Source: UBA10649 sp965278965
GTDB lineage: Bacteria > Actinomycetota > Actinomycetes > S36-B12
Assembly (NCBI GenBank): GCA_965278965.1
Contig: OZ257127.1
Location: forward strand, 124,001 to 188,000
Length of the DNA: 64,000 nucleotides
Direction of reading: 5' to 3'
The position numbers and the translations under genes were made by a program. Below are positions 43,881 to 52,803 of this stretch, in pieces. The notes under the pieces were generated by a model that saw only the letters and a list, made by a program, of their open reading frames with translations, did not search any database and was not told the origin of the DNA. Each line of letters begins with the position of its first letter. Position 1 is the stretch's first letter.

Positions 43881-44264
43881 TCAGCCCTGCTCGACGATCG
43901 CGCGGTACTCGGCGGGGGTCAGGAGTCCGTCGATGGCGGTCGCGTCGTCCGGCCGGACCTCGAACATCCAACCCTCGCCGTACGGGTCGGCGTTGACGGT
44001 CTCCGGGGTCGCGTCCAGCGCGTCGTTGCGGGCCACCACCTCGCCGGACACCGGGACGTAGATGTCGCTGACGCTCTTGGTCGACTCGACCTCGCCGCAC
44101 GCCGTGCCGGCCGCGACGTGCGCGCCGACGGCGGGAAGGGAGACGAACACGATGTCACCGAGCGCGTCCTGCGCGAAGTGTGTGATCCCGATGCGAACCG
44201 TGCCCGTGCCGGTGTCGCGCACCCACTCGTGCTCGACGGTGTAGCGCACGTCGTCCGCGACCAT
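43881..44264 (-). CDS. gcvH: Glycine cleavage system H protein
   Basis: A 127-aa lipoyl-carrier protein: VRYTVEHEWV at the N-terminus, GDIVFVSLP, and the lipoylation site Lys in GEVESTKSVSD (about residue 62). It shuttles the aminomethyl group between GcvP, GcvT and dihydrolipoamide dehydrogenase. It heads the gcvH-FHA-MerR run and is separated from gcvP by three regulators and DUF151, so it is not under the gcvP riboswitch. Confidence 0.96.
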   Translation of the reverse strand: MVADDVRYTVEHEWVRDTGTGTVRIGITHFAQDALGDIVFVSLPAVGAHVAAGTACGEVESTKSVSDIYVPVSGEVVARNDALDATPETVNADPYGEGWMFEVRPDDATAIDGLLTPAEYRAIVEQG

Positions 44265-44273
44265 CGCGTCCTC

Positions 44274-44972
44274 CTAGTCGGTCGTCTCGGGAACTGTAAC
44301 GGAGATCGACATGGCGTCCTCCGTCGACGCGGCGAACTGCCCGCCCCTCGTCCGCACGGAGTCGGCGACCCCGCCGGGGATGCTCATGGCAGTGGAGAGG
44401 GTCTCCGGATCGCCGATCGCCTGGATGCGGATCGGCCGGCCGACCTGCTGCCCATCCACGACCACGCCGCCGGCCGAGTCGCCGAACCAGCTGTCCACCA
44501 CGACCCGCGCCGGACCGACCTGGATCGCCTCCGCACCGGCGTCGCGCAGCTCCTGCACGGCGTCGAGCACGACCGCCGCGTCAACCTGGGCGCGAGGGTC
44601 GGCGATGACGATCGACAGTCCCGGGCCGCTGACGGGCGTCGTCCCGCTCAGGACCTGGAGGGCGGCCAGTCGGCGGCGGGCCTCGGCAGCCGCCTCGACC
44701 GTCGACCCGGCCTCGAGATCGCGCTGGAGCGTCGTCAGGCGGACGTCCTCGGCGTCCAGCCGCTGCTGGCGTGAGGTCAGGTCGTCGAGGATCTGCACGA
44801 GGTCCTCCGTACGCGCAGTGCGCCACCGGTCGTCGGTGCCGGGTCGGACGACCGCGATCGTGACGAGGAGACCGAGGACGCCGAACAGGACGCCGATGAC
44901 CAGGTGCGGCCGGCTGGGCCGGAACGCGAGCTGGTGCAGCAGCCGGGTCGTCTCGCCCTCACGGTCCGCCAT
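44274..44972 (-). CDS. DUF881 family membrane-anchored protein
   Basis: A 232-aa protein with one N-terminal membrane helix (about 22-44), a coiled-coil segment (about 50-90) and a DUF881 domain (GPGLSIVIADPR, VQELRDAGAEAIQV, RIQAIGDPETL). It resembles the second of the two DUF881 proteins flanking Sbp in mycobacteria (Rv1825). DUF881 proteins are extracytoplasmic and of unknown function, associated with division/envelope clusters. 3 nt follow the sbp stop before this start. Confidence 0.87.
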   Translation of the reverse strand: MADREGETTRLLHQLAFRPSRPHLVIGVLFGVLGLLVTIAVVRPGTDDRWRTARTEDLVQILDDLTSRQQRLDAEDVRLTTLQRDLEAGSTVEAAAEARRRLAALQVLSGTTPVSGPGLSIVIADPRAQVDAAVVLDAVQELRDAGAEAIQVGPARVVVDSWFGDSAGGVVVDGQQVGRPIRIQAIGDPETLSTAMSIPGGVADSVRTRGGQFAASTEDAMSISVTVPETTD

Positions 44973-44974
44973 CG

Positions 44975-45307
44975 TCAGGCCCGGAACAGCAGCCGTCGGA
45001 TGGCGGCGGCGTTCGCGAAGATCCGCATCGCCAGGACGACGACGACACCGGTCGAGATCTGGGCGCCGACGCCGAGCTGGTCGCCGAGGAAGACCAGCAC
45101 CGCCGCGATGAGGATGTTCGACAGGAAGCTGACCACGAAGATCCGCTCGTCGAACCGACGCTCCACGAGGGCGCGTACGCCGCCGAACACGGCGTCGAGG
45201 GCGGCGACGATCGCGATGGGCAGGTACGGCTCCGCCCACACCGGGACGATGGGGTGCCACAGCAGCCCGACCGCGATGCCGACGAGCAGGCCGATGAGCG
45301 CGATCAC
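44975..45307 (-). CDS. sbp: Small basic family membrane protein (Sbp, DUF1290)
   Basis: A 110-aa protein with three hydrophobic segments and the Sbp pattern IGLLVGIAVGLLW at the start and AALDAVFGGVRALVERRFDERIFVVSFLSN (key residues A-L-D-A-V-F-G-G-V-R). It is a membrane protein of unknown function conserved between two DUF881 genes, sometimes near ftsZ-region genes in Firmicutes. It overlaps the upstream DUF881 gene by 4 nt (ATGA). Confidence 0.93.
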   Translation of the reverse strand: MIALIGLLVGIAVGLLWHPIVPVWAEPYLPIAIVAALDAVFGGVRALVERRFDERIFVVSFLSNILIAAVLVFLGDQLGVGAQISTGVVVVLAMRIFANAAAIRRLLFRA

Positions 45308-46143
45308 GACGCCTCCTCCTCCCCGACGGGGGCACCAACCGACGCGACGTGCGGTGCGCGGAGGTCGCCCGCCGGCAACGCTACGTCACCGTCGACGACG
45401 TCGGAGTCGAGCCCGTACGCGGTGCGGAGCGTGTCGAGCAGCCCCCGCAGGTCCTCGCTCCCGGGCGCCACGGACGTCGTGCCGACGGCGTCGACCCGGT
45501 ACGGCGGCGACAACGGGCGGTAGTCGACGAGGATCGCATCGCCGGCACTGCGGATGGCGGTCAGATCGGTCAGACGCTGGCCGTTGATCGCGACGGCGGT
45601 CGCACCGGACTTCCACAACGCGTTGACGATGAGCTGGAGGTCCCGGTCGAGGACACGGTTCAGCGATCCGGCGCTGGCGCCCGCGGCGTCGTCGATCGTC
45701 ACCGTGAGGCCTGGACCGGACACGGCGACGAGGCCAGCCTGGGCCGCGAGCCGGTCGCTCCGCGCCGCCTGCGCGGCGGCCGCGTCGGAGTCCAGTAGCT
45801 CGTCCTGGAGCGCGCCGACCCGCTCGGTCGCCTCGTCGACCGCGGCCTGACGCTGGTCGACGGTCTCGGAGAGGGCGGCGACGCGATCCTCGAGCTCGTT
45901 GTGGGTACGGGCGCGCACGTCGTCGGTGGCGCGTGCTGTCAGGATCGCGGTCGCTCCGATCACGCCGATGACGACGGCGACCGCGACCGCGGCGAGCGCG
46001 ACGACGAGGTCGCGACGTCGAGCGGGTCGACGCTCGCCGACCGGCATCGTTGGCACACCGGCGTAGTCGTCGGCGACGGCCAGGGCGATGAAGGCGCCCA
46101 GCGGGCCGTCGACGTCCTCTGGCCGCTCGTCGGACAGGCTCAT
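45304..46143 (-). CDS. DUF881 family membrane-anchored protein
   Basis: A 279-aa protein with an N-terminal cytoplasmic region, a membrane helix (about 45-68), a coiled coil (about 75-125) and a DUF881 domain (GPGLTVTIDDAAG, LQLIVNALWKSGATAVAINGQRL in part, SPPYRVDAVG). It pairs with the second DUF881 protein at 44274-44972 around Sbp, as in Rv1823-Rv1825. The start is ATG 46143; a longer in-frame extension upstream is unlikely because it is Arg/Pro-rich shadow sequence. Confidence 0.87.
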   Translation of the reverse strand: MSLSDERPEDVDGPLGAFIALAVADDYAGVPTMPVGERRPARRRDLVVALAAVAVAVVIGVIGATAILTARATDDVRARTHNELEDRVAALSETVDQRQAAVDEATERVGALQDELLDSDAAAAQAARSDRLAAQAGLVAVSGPGLTVTIDDAAGASAGSLNRVLDRDLQLIVNALWKSGATAVAINGQRLTDLTAIRSAGDAILVDYRPLSPPYRVDAVGTTSVAPGSEDLRGLLDTLRTAYGLDSDVVDGDVALPAGDLRAPHVASVGAPVGEEEAS

Positions 46144-46196
46144 GTCGCCCTGCCGTCCGGCTGGACGATCACCACTGCCTGCATCTGGACCCCGCC

Positions 46197-46778
46197 TCAG
46201 GCAGGTGTGCCCAACGCGCGCGCCTGCTGCACGTAGCGTATTCCGGCCCACCAGTACAGGTAGGTGCCCCAGAGCGCGAACGCCCAGCCGAAGGCCGCCG
46301 CCGCGGTGCCGAACGTCGGGTCGTCGGCGAGCAGCAGGAGCGGGAAGCCCCACAGCAGGGCGAAGGTCGCGGCCTTGCCGACGTAGGTGACGGGCAGCGC
46401 GACGCGGCCGTGGCGGCGCAGTGTCGGCAGCAGGGCCACGAGCATGAGCTCACGCGCCACCAGGATGCCGACGAGCCACCACGGGATGATCCCGCGCAGC
46501 GCCAGGCCGAGCAGGGTCGCGGCGATGTAGAGCCGGTCGGCGATGGGGTCGAGCAGGATGCCGAGCTCGCTGCGCTGGTTCAGGCGGCGGGCGAGGTAGC
46601 CGTCGACCCAGTCGGACGCCCCGGCGATGACCAGCAGGACGAACGCGGCGAGGTCGGCGTGCGGGACGAGGATCAGCCACAAGAAGACCGGGATCCCCAG
46701 GAGCCGGGCGAAGCTGATGACGTTCGGGATCGTCCAGATCCGCCGGGACGCGGCCGGCTCAGGTGGGCTGGTGCTCAT
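46197..46778 (-). CDS. CDP-alcohol phosphatidyltransferase family protein (PgsA-like)
   Basis: A 193-aa membrane enzyme with the full catalytic motif D-G-x2-A-R-x8-G-x3-D-x3-D (DGYLARRLNQRSELGILLDPIAD, quoted over 20 aa as motif positions 39-61) and four to six hydrophobic segments. It is probably a phosphatidylglycerophosphate or related synthase; the mycobacterial neighbour is annotated pgsA2 (Rv1822). The ATG start overlaps the end of the upstream gene by 20 nt. Confidence 0.87.
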   Translation of the reverse strand: MSTSPPEPAASRRIWTIPNVISFARLLGIPVFLWLILVPHADLAAFVLLVIAGASDWVDGYLARRLNQRSELGILLDPIADRLYIAATLLGLALRGIIPWWLVGILVARELMLVALLPTLRRHGRVALPVTYVGKAATFALLWGFPLLLLADDPTFGTAAAAFGWAFALWGTYLYWWAGIRYVQQARALGTPA

Positions 46779-47850
46779 CAGGCTCCGGGTCGGCGTGGTC
46801 GACCGCCGCGACGATCGGGATCTCCGCGGTCTCGTCCAGCGCGGGTGGTGCAGGTTCAGGAGCAGGTGCCGGTGCCTGCGGGGGCGGCGCGGTGGGCAGG
46901 GCGGCCGCGGGCGGTGCAGGCTCGACAGCCGCCGTGGGCTCGTCGGTGCTCTCGTCGGTTGCGTGCTCGGTCGCTTCGGCGGCCACGATCGGTACCAGTG
47001 CGGTGACCGGCTCGTCGGCCGTCGGCAGAGCGGCAGATTCGGGAAGTGCGGCAGATTCGGGAAGTGCGGTCTGCGGCGCCGCCTCGATGGCGGGCGTCTC
47101 GACAGCCGGCGTGTCGATGGCCGGCGTCTCGACAGCGGGCGTCTCGACAGCGGGCGTCACGACGGGGGCGGGTTCGACCACCACGGGGACCGCCTCGTGC
47201 GCACCACGCGGACGCCGGCGGCGGAACGCCAGGACGAGCAGGACGATGCCGACGATCAGCGCGACGGCTGCGCCGATCCCCAGCCACATCGCCCATCTTT
47301 GGGCCGTGGGCACCGCGAAGTCCGCGGCGAGCGCGACGGCTCCGACGGCCGTGCCGTCCTGCCGGGCGATCACGATCGTCAGCGGGCGGCTGGTCGGCAC
47401 GTCCAGCAATGCCGTGGAGCCGGCCGCCTGCGCGAGCCACGTGCCGGAGTCGACGGGCGGGAGCACGGCGGAGCCGGGGATCTGGCGCACCTGCCAGCCG
47501 CTTGCGTCGCGCAGCGCGACGGCGTAGGGCGCACCCTTCACGTAGGCGTCGACGTCCGTCGTGGCGTCGGCGCCGACGAAGACGACCGTGTTCGCGCCGC
47601 CGGGCTGCACGCTGCGGACCGCGAGCTGGGTGACGCCGAGGGCATCCAGGTAGGGCACGCTCGCGCCGAACCGATCGACGTCGATGACGATGGCGGTCTC
47701 GTCCGTCCCGGGCACGACGGTGCCGAGGTCGTAGCGCAGGCTGCCGCCGTTCGCGAACGTGAGGTACCCCCACGCGGCGAACGCGCCGGCCACTCCCGCC
47801 ACCAGCACGAGGAGCGCGCCGATCAGTCCGAGCAGTACGCGCTTCAGCAC
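46759..47850 (-). CDS. Membrane protein of unknown function with a repeat-rich cytoplasmic tail
   Basis: A 363-aa protein from GTG 47850 (375 aa from TTG 47886). It has a membrane helix near the N-terminus (about 4-27), an extracytoplasmic domain of about 160 residues, a second helix (about 188-210, followed by FRRRRPRG) and a Pro/Ala/Glu-rich tail with PAVET repeats. I do not recognise the family. Its product would expose a globular domain outside the membrane and a disordered tail inside. It overlaps the phosphatidyltransferase gene. Confidence 0.7.
   Translation of the reverse strand: MLKRVLLGLIGALLVLVAGVAGAFAAWGYLTFANGGSLRYDLGTVVPGTDETAIVIDVDRFGASVPYLDALGVTQLAVRSVQPGGANTVVFVGADATTDVDAYVKGAPYAVALRDASGWQVRQIPGSAVLPPVDSGTWLAQAAGSTALLDVPTSRPLTIVIARQDGTAVGAVALAADFAVPTAQRWAMWLGIGAAVALIVGIVLLVLAFRRRRPRGAHEAVPVVVEPAPVVTPAVETPAVETPAIDTPAVETPAIEAAPQTALPESAALPESAALPTADEPVTALVPIVAAEATEHATDESTDEPTAAVEPAPPAAALPTAPPPQAPAPAPEPAPPALDETAEIPIVAAVDHADPEPDEHQPT
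47030..47164. repeat. In-frame 18-bp and 15-bp repeats in the tail of the unknown membrane protein
   Basis: An 18-bp unit (GCGGCAGATTCGGGAAGT) is repeated twice at 47030-47065, encoding LPESAA. Five 15-bp units related to GCGGGCGTCTCGACA occupy 47090-47164, encoding PAVET-like pentapeptides. All unit lengths are multiples of three, so copy-number change keeps the frame. Confidence 0.85.
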
Positions 47851-47907
47851 GAGCCCTCCGTCGCTCCGGTCACCGTTCTTCGGCAACGCTACAAGCCGCG
47901 CGCCGTG

Positions 47908-48654
47908 CTACCGGCCCACGACGAGGTACAGCGTGGCGCCGACGCCCACGGCGACGACCATCCCGCGCAGCACGCTTCGAGGCAGCCGCCGCGCAAGCCG
48001 ACCTCCCACGTACCCACCGATGATCGCTCCGATCGCCACGGCGAGGGCCGCCAGCCACACCACGACGCCGGCGATGGCGAACACGGTCGCCGCGGCGATG
48101 TTCGCGGCGCCTGCGCACAGGTTCTTGGCCCCGTTCGCCCGTTGGGTGTCCTTGTCGTAGACGAGCCCGAGCACGGCCATGAGCATGACGCCCTGCGCGG
48201 CCCCGAAGTAGCCGCCGTACACGCCGACGAGCCCCGTCCAGGGCCACGCCCGGCGGGGGCGGTCCTCGTGGTGCTCGCCGACGATGCGGGAGATCAGCGG
48301 TTGCACGGCGACGAGCACGGTCGCCGTCGCGACGAGCCACGGCACGAGCGCGACGAACACCCGGCTCGGGAGCGCGACGACCAGGGTCGCGCCGACCGCG
48401 CCGCCGACGATCGACGCGAGGAACGGCCAGCGCAGCACGCGCATCCGGTCGCGCAGCTAAGCCCGATAGGCCCAGGCTGAGGAGAAGCCGCCCGGTGAGA
48501 GGCCCGCCGCGTTCGTCGCGTTCGCCGCGACCGGGGGGACGCCAGCCGCCAGCAGCGCGGGGTAGGTCAGCAGCGTGCCCGAGCCGACGGCCGCGTTGAT
48601 CATGCCTCCGCCGAACCCGGCCAGGACGAGCAGCGCGAAGGTGCCCGGGGTCAC
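47908..48654 (-). pseudogene. TauE/SafE family exporter gene interrupted by an in-frame TAG
   Basis: One continuous frame of 248 codons encodes a TauE/SafE membrane protein: LLVLAGFGGGMINAAVGSGTLLTYPALL at the N-terminus (key residues), LVGVYGGYFGAAQGVMLM centrally, and a C-terminal GGYVGGRLARRLP segment. A single amber codon at 48459-48457 splits it after AWAYRA; the frame resumes at once with LRDR and MRVLRWPFLAS. A one-base change (for example GAG to TAG) explains it. Either this is a recent pseudogene or two split chains are made. The GTG start overlaps the ABC ATPase stop. Confidence 0.75.
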
Positions 48655-49442
48655 GGGGTCGCCGAGCCGCGGGCGAACCAGCGCCCGTCGGCCGCGGTGA
48701 GGGTGATCGGGAGGCCGAACGTCGCCGTGAGCGCCGCCTCCGTGAGCGTCTGGGCGATTGGCCCGGCCGCCACGAGCTCCCCGCGCGCCATGAGAGCGAC
48801 GTGCGTGAACCCCGGCGGCACCTCCTCGACGTGGTGCGTCACGAGGACCTGCGCCGGTGCGGTCGGGTCGGCCGCCAGCGCCGCCATCCGGGCCACGAGG
48901 TCCTCCCGGCCGCCGAGATCCAGGCCGGCACCGGGTTCGTCGAGCAGCAGGAGCTCGGGGTCGGCCATGAGCGAGCGGGCGATCATCGTCCGCTTGCGCT
49001 CCCCCTCCGACAACGTGCCGAACGTCCGGTCGGCGAGCTCGGCGATGCCCCAGGTCGCGAGCAGCCCGTCGGCGCGCACACGATCGGCATCGTCGTAGTG
49101 CTCGCGCCACCGGCCGGAGACCGCCCACGCACCGGTCATGACGACGTCGTGCACGCGCTCCCCGCGCGGGATGTCGCCGGTCGCCGCGCTCGACGCCCAG
49201 CCGATGCGCGGGCGGACCTCGGCCATGTCGACGGCGCCGTACTCCTCTCCGAGGAGCTCGACCTGGCCGACGGTCGGGAACAGGCGGCCGGCGGCGACCA
49301 GCATCAACGTGGTCTTGCCAGCGCCGTTAGGCCCCATGACGACCCAGCGCTCGCCCTCGCGGATCTCCAGGTCGACGGCGCGAAGCAACCATGACGTGCC
49401 GCGCCGCACGCCCACGCCCGTCAGGCGCACCACGACCGTCAC
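48651..49442 (-). CDS. ABC transporter ATP-binding protein (Rv3041c-like)
   Basis: A 263-aa ABC ATPase with Walker A GPNGAGKT (about 38-45), the atypical signature LSEGERKR, Walker B LLLLDEPGAGLD and a switch His in LVTHHVEEVP. No permease gene is adjacent except the broken TauE gene. An ABC ATPase of this kind lies next to serB in mycobacteria, as here. GTG start 49442 has TAGGGT 8 nt upstream (leaderless). Its partner permease is unknown. Confidence 0.87.
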   Translation of the reverse strand: MTVVVRLTGVGVRRGTSWLLRAVDLEIREGERWVVMGPNGAGKTTLMLVAAGRLFPTVGQVELLGEEYGAVDMAEVRPRIGWASSAATGDIPRGERVHDVVMTGAWAVSGRWREHYDDADRVRADGLLATWGIAELADRTFGTLSEGERKRTMIARSLMADPELLLLDEPGAGLDLGGREDLVARMAALAADPTAPAQVLVTHHVEEVPPGFTHVALMARGELVAAGPIAQTLTEAALTATFGLPITLTAADGRWFARGSATP

Positions 49443-49450
49443 GTCGGCCC

Positions 49451-49456
49451 ACCCTA
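49451..49456 (-). promoter_or_regulatory. -10-like element for the ABC ATPase gene (leaderless)
   Basis: On the minus strand TAGGGT lies 8 nt before the GTG at 49442. The divergent serB has TACCGT (49483-49488) 10 nt before its ATG, so the 56-nt gap would hold two back-to-back promoters. Confidence 0.4.
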
Positions 49457-49498
49457 GGCGGTGCTCGCCGGCCGCCGAGCACTACCGTGGGCCGGGCC

Positions 49499-50710
49499 AT
49501 GGACGCCCCACGTCGCACATTGCTGATCACGCTGTCCGGCATCGACCGCCCCGGAGTCACGCGGTCGCTGTTCGACACCCTCGCCGCACACCCGGTCGCC
49601 GTGCTCGACGTCGAGCAGCTCGTCGTCCGGGGCCGGCTGGTCCTGGCCGTCCTCGTCGAGGTCACCGGCGACGACGACCTGATGGACGCCACCCGCGCCG
49701 CTGTCCGGCGGATCGGCGGCGACCTCGACATGGACGTCCAGACGGTGCCGGGCGCGGCCGAGGACGACGAGCGCCGGCGCAACCGGCTGCAGGTCATGCT
49801 CATGGGATCGCCGCTGTCGCCGGCCGCGGTCGCAGCAGCGGCGGGCGAGATCGCCGACCGCGGCGGGAACATCGACCGCATCCGGCGTATCGCGTCGTAC
49901 CCGGTGACGGCCATCGCCCTCGAGGGTTCCGGCGTCGCGGTGGACGTGCTGCGGCGTCCGCTGGCCACCGTCGCGGCCGAGCACGGCGCGGACATCGCCG
50001 TCCAGGAGGCCGGGCTCGACCGCCGCGGCGTCCACCTCGTCGTGATGGACGTCGACTCGACCTTCATCCAGGACGAGGTCATCGACCTGCTGGCCGACGA
50101 GGCCGGCGCCCTGGCGGAGGTCGCCGCAATCACCGAACGGGCCATGGCCGGCGAGCTCGACTTCGAGCAGTCGCTGCGTGCGCGCGTGGCGCTGCTGGCC
50201 GGTCTACCCGCGGAGGCCGTCGACCGGGTTCGGGGCCGCGTCACCCTGACTCCGGGCGCGCGGACGCTGTGCCGCACGCTGCTGCGCCTCGGCTACCGGA
50301 TCGCGCTCGTGTCGGGCGGTTTCGTCGAGGTCATCGCGCCGCTGGCCGCGGAGCTGGGCGTGACGGACGTGCGGGCCAACTCCCTGGAGATCGTGGACGG
50401 CCACCTCACCGGACGAGTCGTCGGAGATGTCGTCGACCGTCTCGGCAAGCGGACCGCGCTGGAGGACTTCGCCCGCCAGTACGGGGTCCCGCAGCGGCGG
50501 ACGATCGCCATCGGCGACGGCGCCAACGACATCGACATGCTGGAGGCAGCCGGGCTCGGCGTCGCGTTCAACGCGAAGGCGGCCGCGCGCGACGCCGCGG
50601 ACACCTCGCTCAACGCGCCCTACCTGGACTCGGTGCTGTTCCTGCTCGGCATCACGCGCGAGGAGATCGAGACCGCCGACGAGCGCGAGGGCCTGCCGAC
50701 CCGGCCGTAG
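49499..50710 (+). CDS. serB: Phosphoserine phosphatase with tandem ACT domains
   Basis: A 403-aa protein. The N-terminal half (about 1-170) holds two ACT-like domains (LLITLSGIDRPGVTRSLFD and a second repeat near LQVMLMGSPLSPAA), and the C-terminal half is a HAD phosphatase with DVDST (about 183-187), VSGGF and GDGANDIDM. It performs the last step of serine biosynthesis, with ACT domains giving serine feedback as in mycobacterial SerB2. Convergent with sixA. Confidence 0.95.
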   Translation: MDAPRRTLLITLSGIDRPGVTRSLFDTLAAHPVAVLDVEQLVVRGRLVLAVLVEVTGDDDLMDATRAAVRRIGGDLDMDVQTVPGAAEDDERRRNRLQVMLMGSPLSPAAVAAAAGEIADRGGNIDRIRRIASYPVTAIALEGSGVAVDVLRRPLATVAAEHGADIAVQEAGLDRRGVHLVVMDVDSTFIQDEVIDLLADEAGALAEVAAITERAMAGELDFEQSLRARVALLAGLPAEAVDRVRGRVTLTPGARTLCRTLLRLGYRIALVSGGFVEVIAPLAAELGVTDVRANSLEIVDGHLTGRVVGDVVDRLGKRTALEDFARQYGVPQRRTIAIGDGANDIDMLEAAGLGVAFNAKAAARDAADTSLNAPYLDSVLFLLGITREEIETADEREGLPTRP

Positions 50711-50718
50711 TCCGGGGC

Positions 50719-51270
50719 CTACCCGCGGGGGACGGCGAAGTCGGCGACGCGCATCGAGCCGGGGGCGCCCAACGCCTGCGTGAGCGGGAGGTCGGTGGCG
50801 AGCAGCGCCACCGACGCTGTCGGGAACTTCACCAGCGCCTCCCGGCGCCGCACGTCGTCGACGGCCAGCCACGCGACGAGGTCGGCCAGTCCCGGGTTGT
50901 GCCCGACGAGTACGACGGTGCTGCTGCCGGCCGCCGCCTCCCGCGCGACGGCCAGGAGCGTTGCCACGTCAGCCTCGTAGATGCGGGGCTCATCCTGCTC
51001 GTCGACACCGTCCCACCGGTCGGAGAGCCGCGTCCGTGCTCCGGCCCACGTGAGCTGGGCCCGGCGCGCGGTCGAGACGCGGACCGCAGGCTCGCCGCCC
51101 GCGCTGTCCGACGCATCCGTCCCGCGCGCCCAGCCGACGTGCTGGTCGAGCCACGTGCCGATCTCGGGTGCGTCACGTCGACCGCGGTCGTTCAGCGGGC
51201 GGTCGTGGTCGGCGACGCCCCAGGGGTAGTCGCTCTTGGCGTGCCGGACCAGCACGAGGCGGGCGCCCAT
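50719..51270 (-). CDS. SixA-like histidine phosphatase
   Basis: A 183-aa histidine phosphatase with the catalytic RHAKS motif (His10) and a second His in VLVGHNPGL, plus the SDYPWGVADHDRPLNDRG stretch typical of SixA-type proteins. SixA in E. coli dephosphorylates phosphohistidine on signalling or PTS proteins. The start at 51270 overlaps the fabI stop (TGATG), so it is co-translated with fabI although no functional link is obvious. Confidence 0.85.
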   Translation of the reverse strand: MGARLVLVRHAKSDYPWGVADHDRPLNDRGRRDAPEIGTWLDQHVGWARGTDASDSAGGEPAVRVSTARRAQLTWAGARTRLSDRWDGVDEQDEPRIYEADVATLLAVAREAAAGSSTVVLVGHNPGLADLVAWLAVDDVRRREALVKFPTASVALLATDLPLTQALGAPGSMRVADFAVPRG

Positions 51271-52037
51271 CAGCCGGCCTGCGCGTGGATCCCACCGTCG
51301 ACGTGCACGATCTCGCCGGTCGTCGCCGGGAACCAGTCCGACAGCAGGGCGACGCAGCCCTGCGCCGCCGGGACCGGGTCGGACAGGTCCCAGGGCAGCG
51401 GTGCACGCTCGGCCCACACACCCTCGAACTCGTCGAAGCCGGGGATGCTCTTGGCCGCCATCGTGCGGATCGGGCCGGCCGCGACCAGGTTGACGCGGAT
51501 CCCGCTCGGCCCGAGGTAGCGCGCGAGGTAGCGCGACGTGCTCTCCAACGCCGCCTTCGAGACGCCCATCCAGTCGTACTTGGGCCAGGCGACCGAGGCG
51601 TCGAAGTCGAGTCCGACGATGGACGCCCCCGGCCCCATGAGCGGCAGCGCCGCGACGGCCAACGCCTTCAGCGAGTACGCGGAGACGTGCAGCGCAGTCG
51701 CGACGTCGGTCCACTCGGTGTTCAGGAAGTTGCCGCCAAGGGCGGCCTCCGGCGCGAACCCGATCGAGTGCAGGACGCCCTCGAGGCCGTCGACGTGCTC
51801 CCGCAACCGGTCGGCTAGCGACGCGAGCTGCTCTGGATCGGTGACGTCGAGCTCGATGACCGGCGCCTCCTGCGGCAGCCGGCCGGCGGTGCGCCGGGTC
51901 AGGCTCATCGCCCGCCCGAACGATGTGAGGACCACGGTCGCGCCCTGCTCCTGCGCCAGTCGGGCGACGTGGAAGGCGATCGACTCGTCCGTCAGCACGC
52001 CGGTGACGAGGATCCGCTTGCCGTCGAGCAGGCCCAT
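51270..52037 (-). CDS. fabI: Enoyl-ACP reductase (NADH), InhA/FabI type
   Basis: A 255-aa SDR of the FabI/InhA class: GKRILVTGVLTDESIAFHVAR cofactor loop (quoted in part), LHSIGFAP, and the YxxMxxxK active site in YDWMGVSKAAL. It reduces trans-2-enoyl-ACP, the last step of fatty-acid elongation. The TGVLTDESIA signature is InhA-like. It follows fabG by 40 nt on the same strand, resembling the mycobacterial fabG1-inhA pair. Confidence 0.95.
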   Translation of the reverse strand: MGLLDGKRILVTGVLTDESIAFHVARLAQEQGATVVLTSFGRAMSLTRRTAGRLPQEAPVIELDVTDPEQLASLADRLREHVDGLEGVLHSIGFAPEAALGGNFLNTEWTDVATALHVSAYSLKALAVAALPLMGPGASIVGLDFDASVAWPKYDWMGVSKAALESTSRYLARYLGPSGIRVNLVAAGPIRTMAAKSIPGFDEFEGVWAERAPLPWDLSDPVPAAQGCVALLSDWFPATTGEIVHVDGGIHAQAG

Positions 52038-52077
52038 GCCGGGCTCCCTTCGTCCGCCGACGCGCCGAAGCGGTCGG

Positions 52078-52776
52078 TCAGTGACCCATGCCCAGGCCGC
52101 CGTCGATCGGCAGGACGGCGCCGGTCACGTACGCGGCGCCGGCCAGGAACACGACCGCGTCGGCGATCTCGGCCGGCTGAGCATAGCGAGCGAGCGGGAT
52201 CTGCCCGAGGATCGCCGAGCGCTGCGCGTCATCGAGGACCGCGGTCATGTCGGTCTCGACGAACCCCGGCGCGATGACGTTGACGGTGATGCCGCGCGAG
52301 CCGACCTCGCGCGCCAGCGACCGGGCGACGCCGACGAGGCCGGCCTTCGACGCGGCGTAGTTCACCTGGCCCGCGGACCCCAGCAGGCCCACGACGCTGG
52401 ACACCAGGACGATGCGGCCGGTGCGGGCGCGGATCATGCCCTTCAGCGCGCGGCGGGCCAGCCGGATGCTGCCTGCGAGGTTCGTCGCGAGGACGTCGTC
52501 GATGTCGTCGTCGCTCATCCGCATGAGCAGGCCGTCGCGGGTGATCCCCGCGTTCGCGACGAGCAGGTGAACGGGCCCGTGCTGGTCCTCGACCTGCGTG
52601 AACGCCTCGTCGATCGAGGCCGGGTCGCTGACGTCGAGCCGGACGGCGTCCAGGCCGTCAGGTGCCTCGCCGGACCGCGAGCCGACGACGACGGTGAACC
52701 CCTCCTCGCGCAGGCGAAGCGCCGTGGCAAGGCCGATCCCGCGGTTGCCGCCGGTCACCAGTGCGACCTGAGCCAT
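52078..52776 (-). CDS. fabG: 3-oxoacyl-ACP reductase
   Basis: A 232-aa SDR with TGGNRGIG cofactor loop (about 8-15), LVANAGI, the catalytic Ser in LVSSVVGLLG and YAASK. It starts directly at the cofactor-binding strand (MAQVALVTGGNRG). It reduces 3-oxoacyl-ACP with NADPH in fatty-acid elongation. It probably forms an operon with fabI and sixA. Confidence 0.93.
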   Translation of the reverse strand: MAQVALVTGGNRGIGLATALRLREEGFTVVVGSRSGEAPDGLDAVRLDVSDPASIDEAFTQVEDQHGPVHLLVANAGITRDGLLMRMSDDDIDDVLATNLAGSIRLARRALKGMIRARTGRIVLVSSVVGLLGSAGQVNYAASKAGLVGVARSLAREVGSRGITVNVIAPGFVETDMTAVLDDAQRSAILGQIPLARYAQPAEIADAVVFLAGAAYVTGAVLPIDGGLGMGH

Positions 52777-52803
52777 GCGCAGTCCTCTCGTCGGGTCGGC
52801 AGG

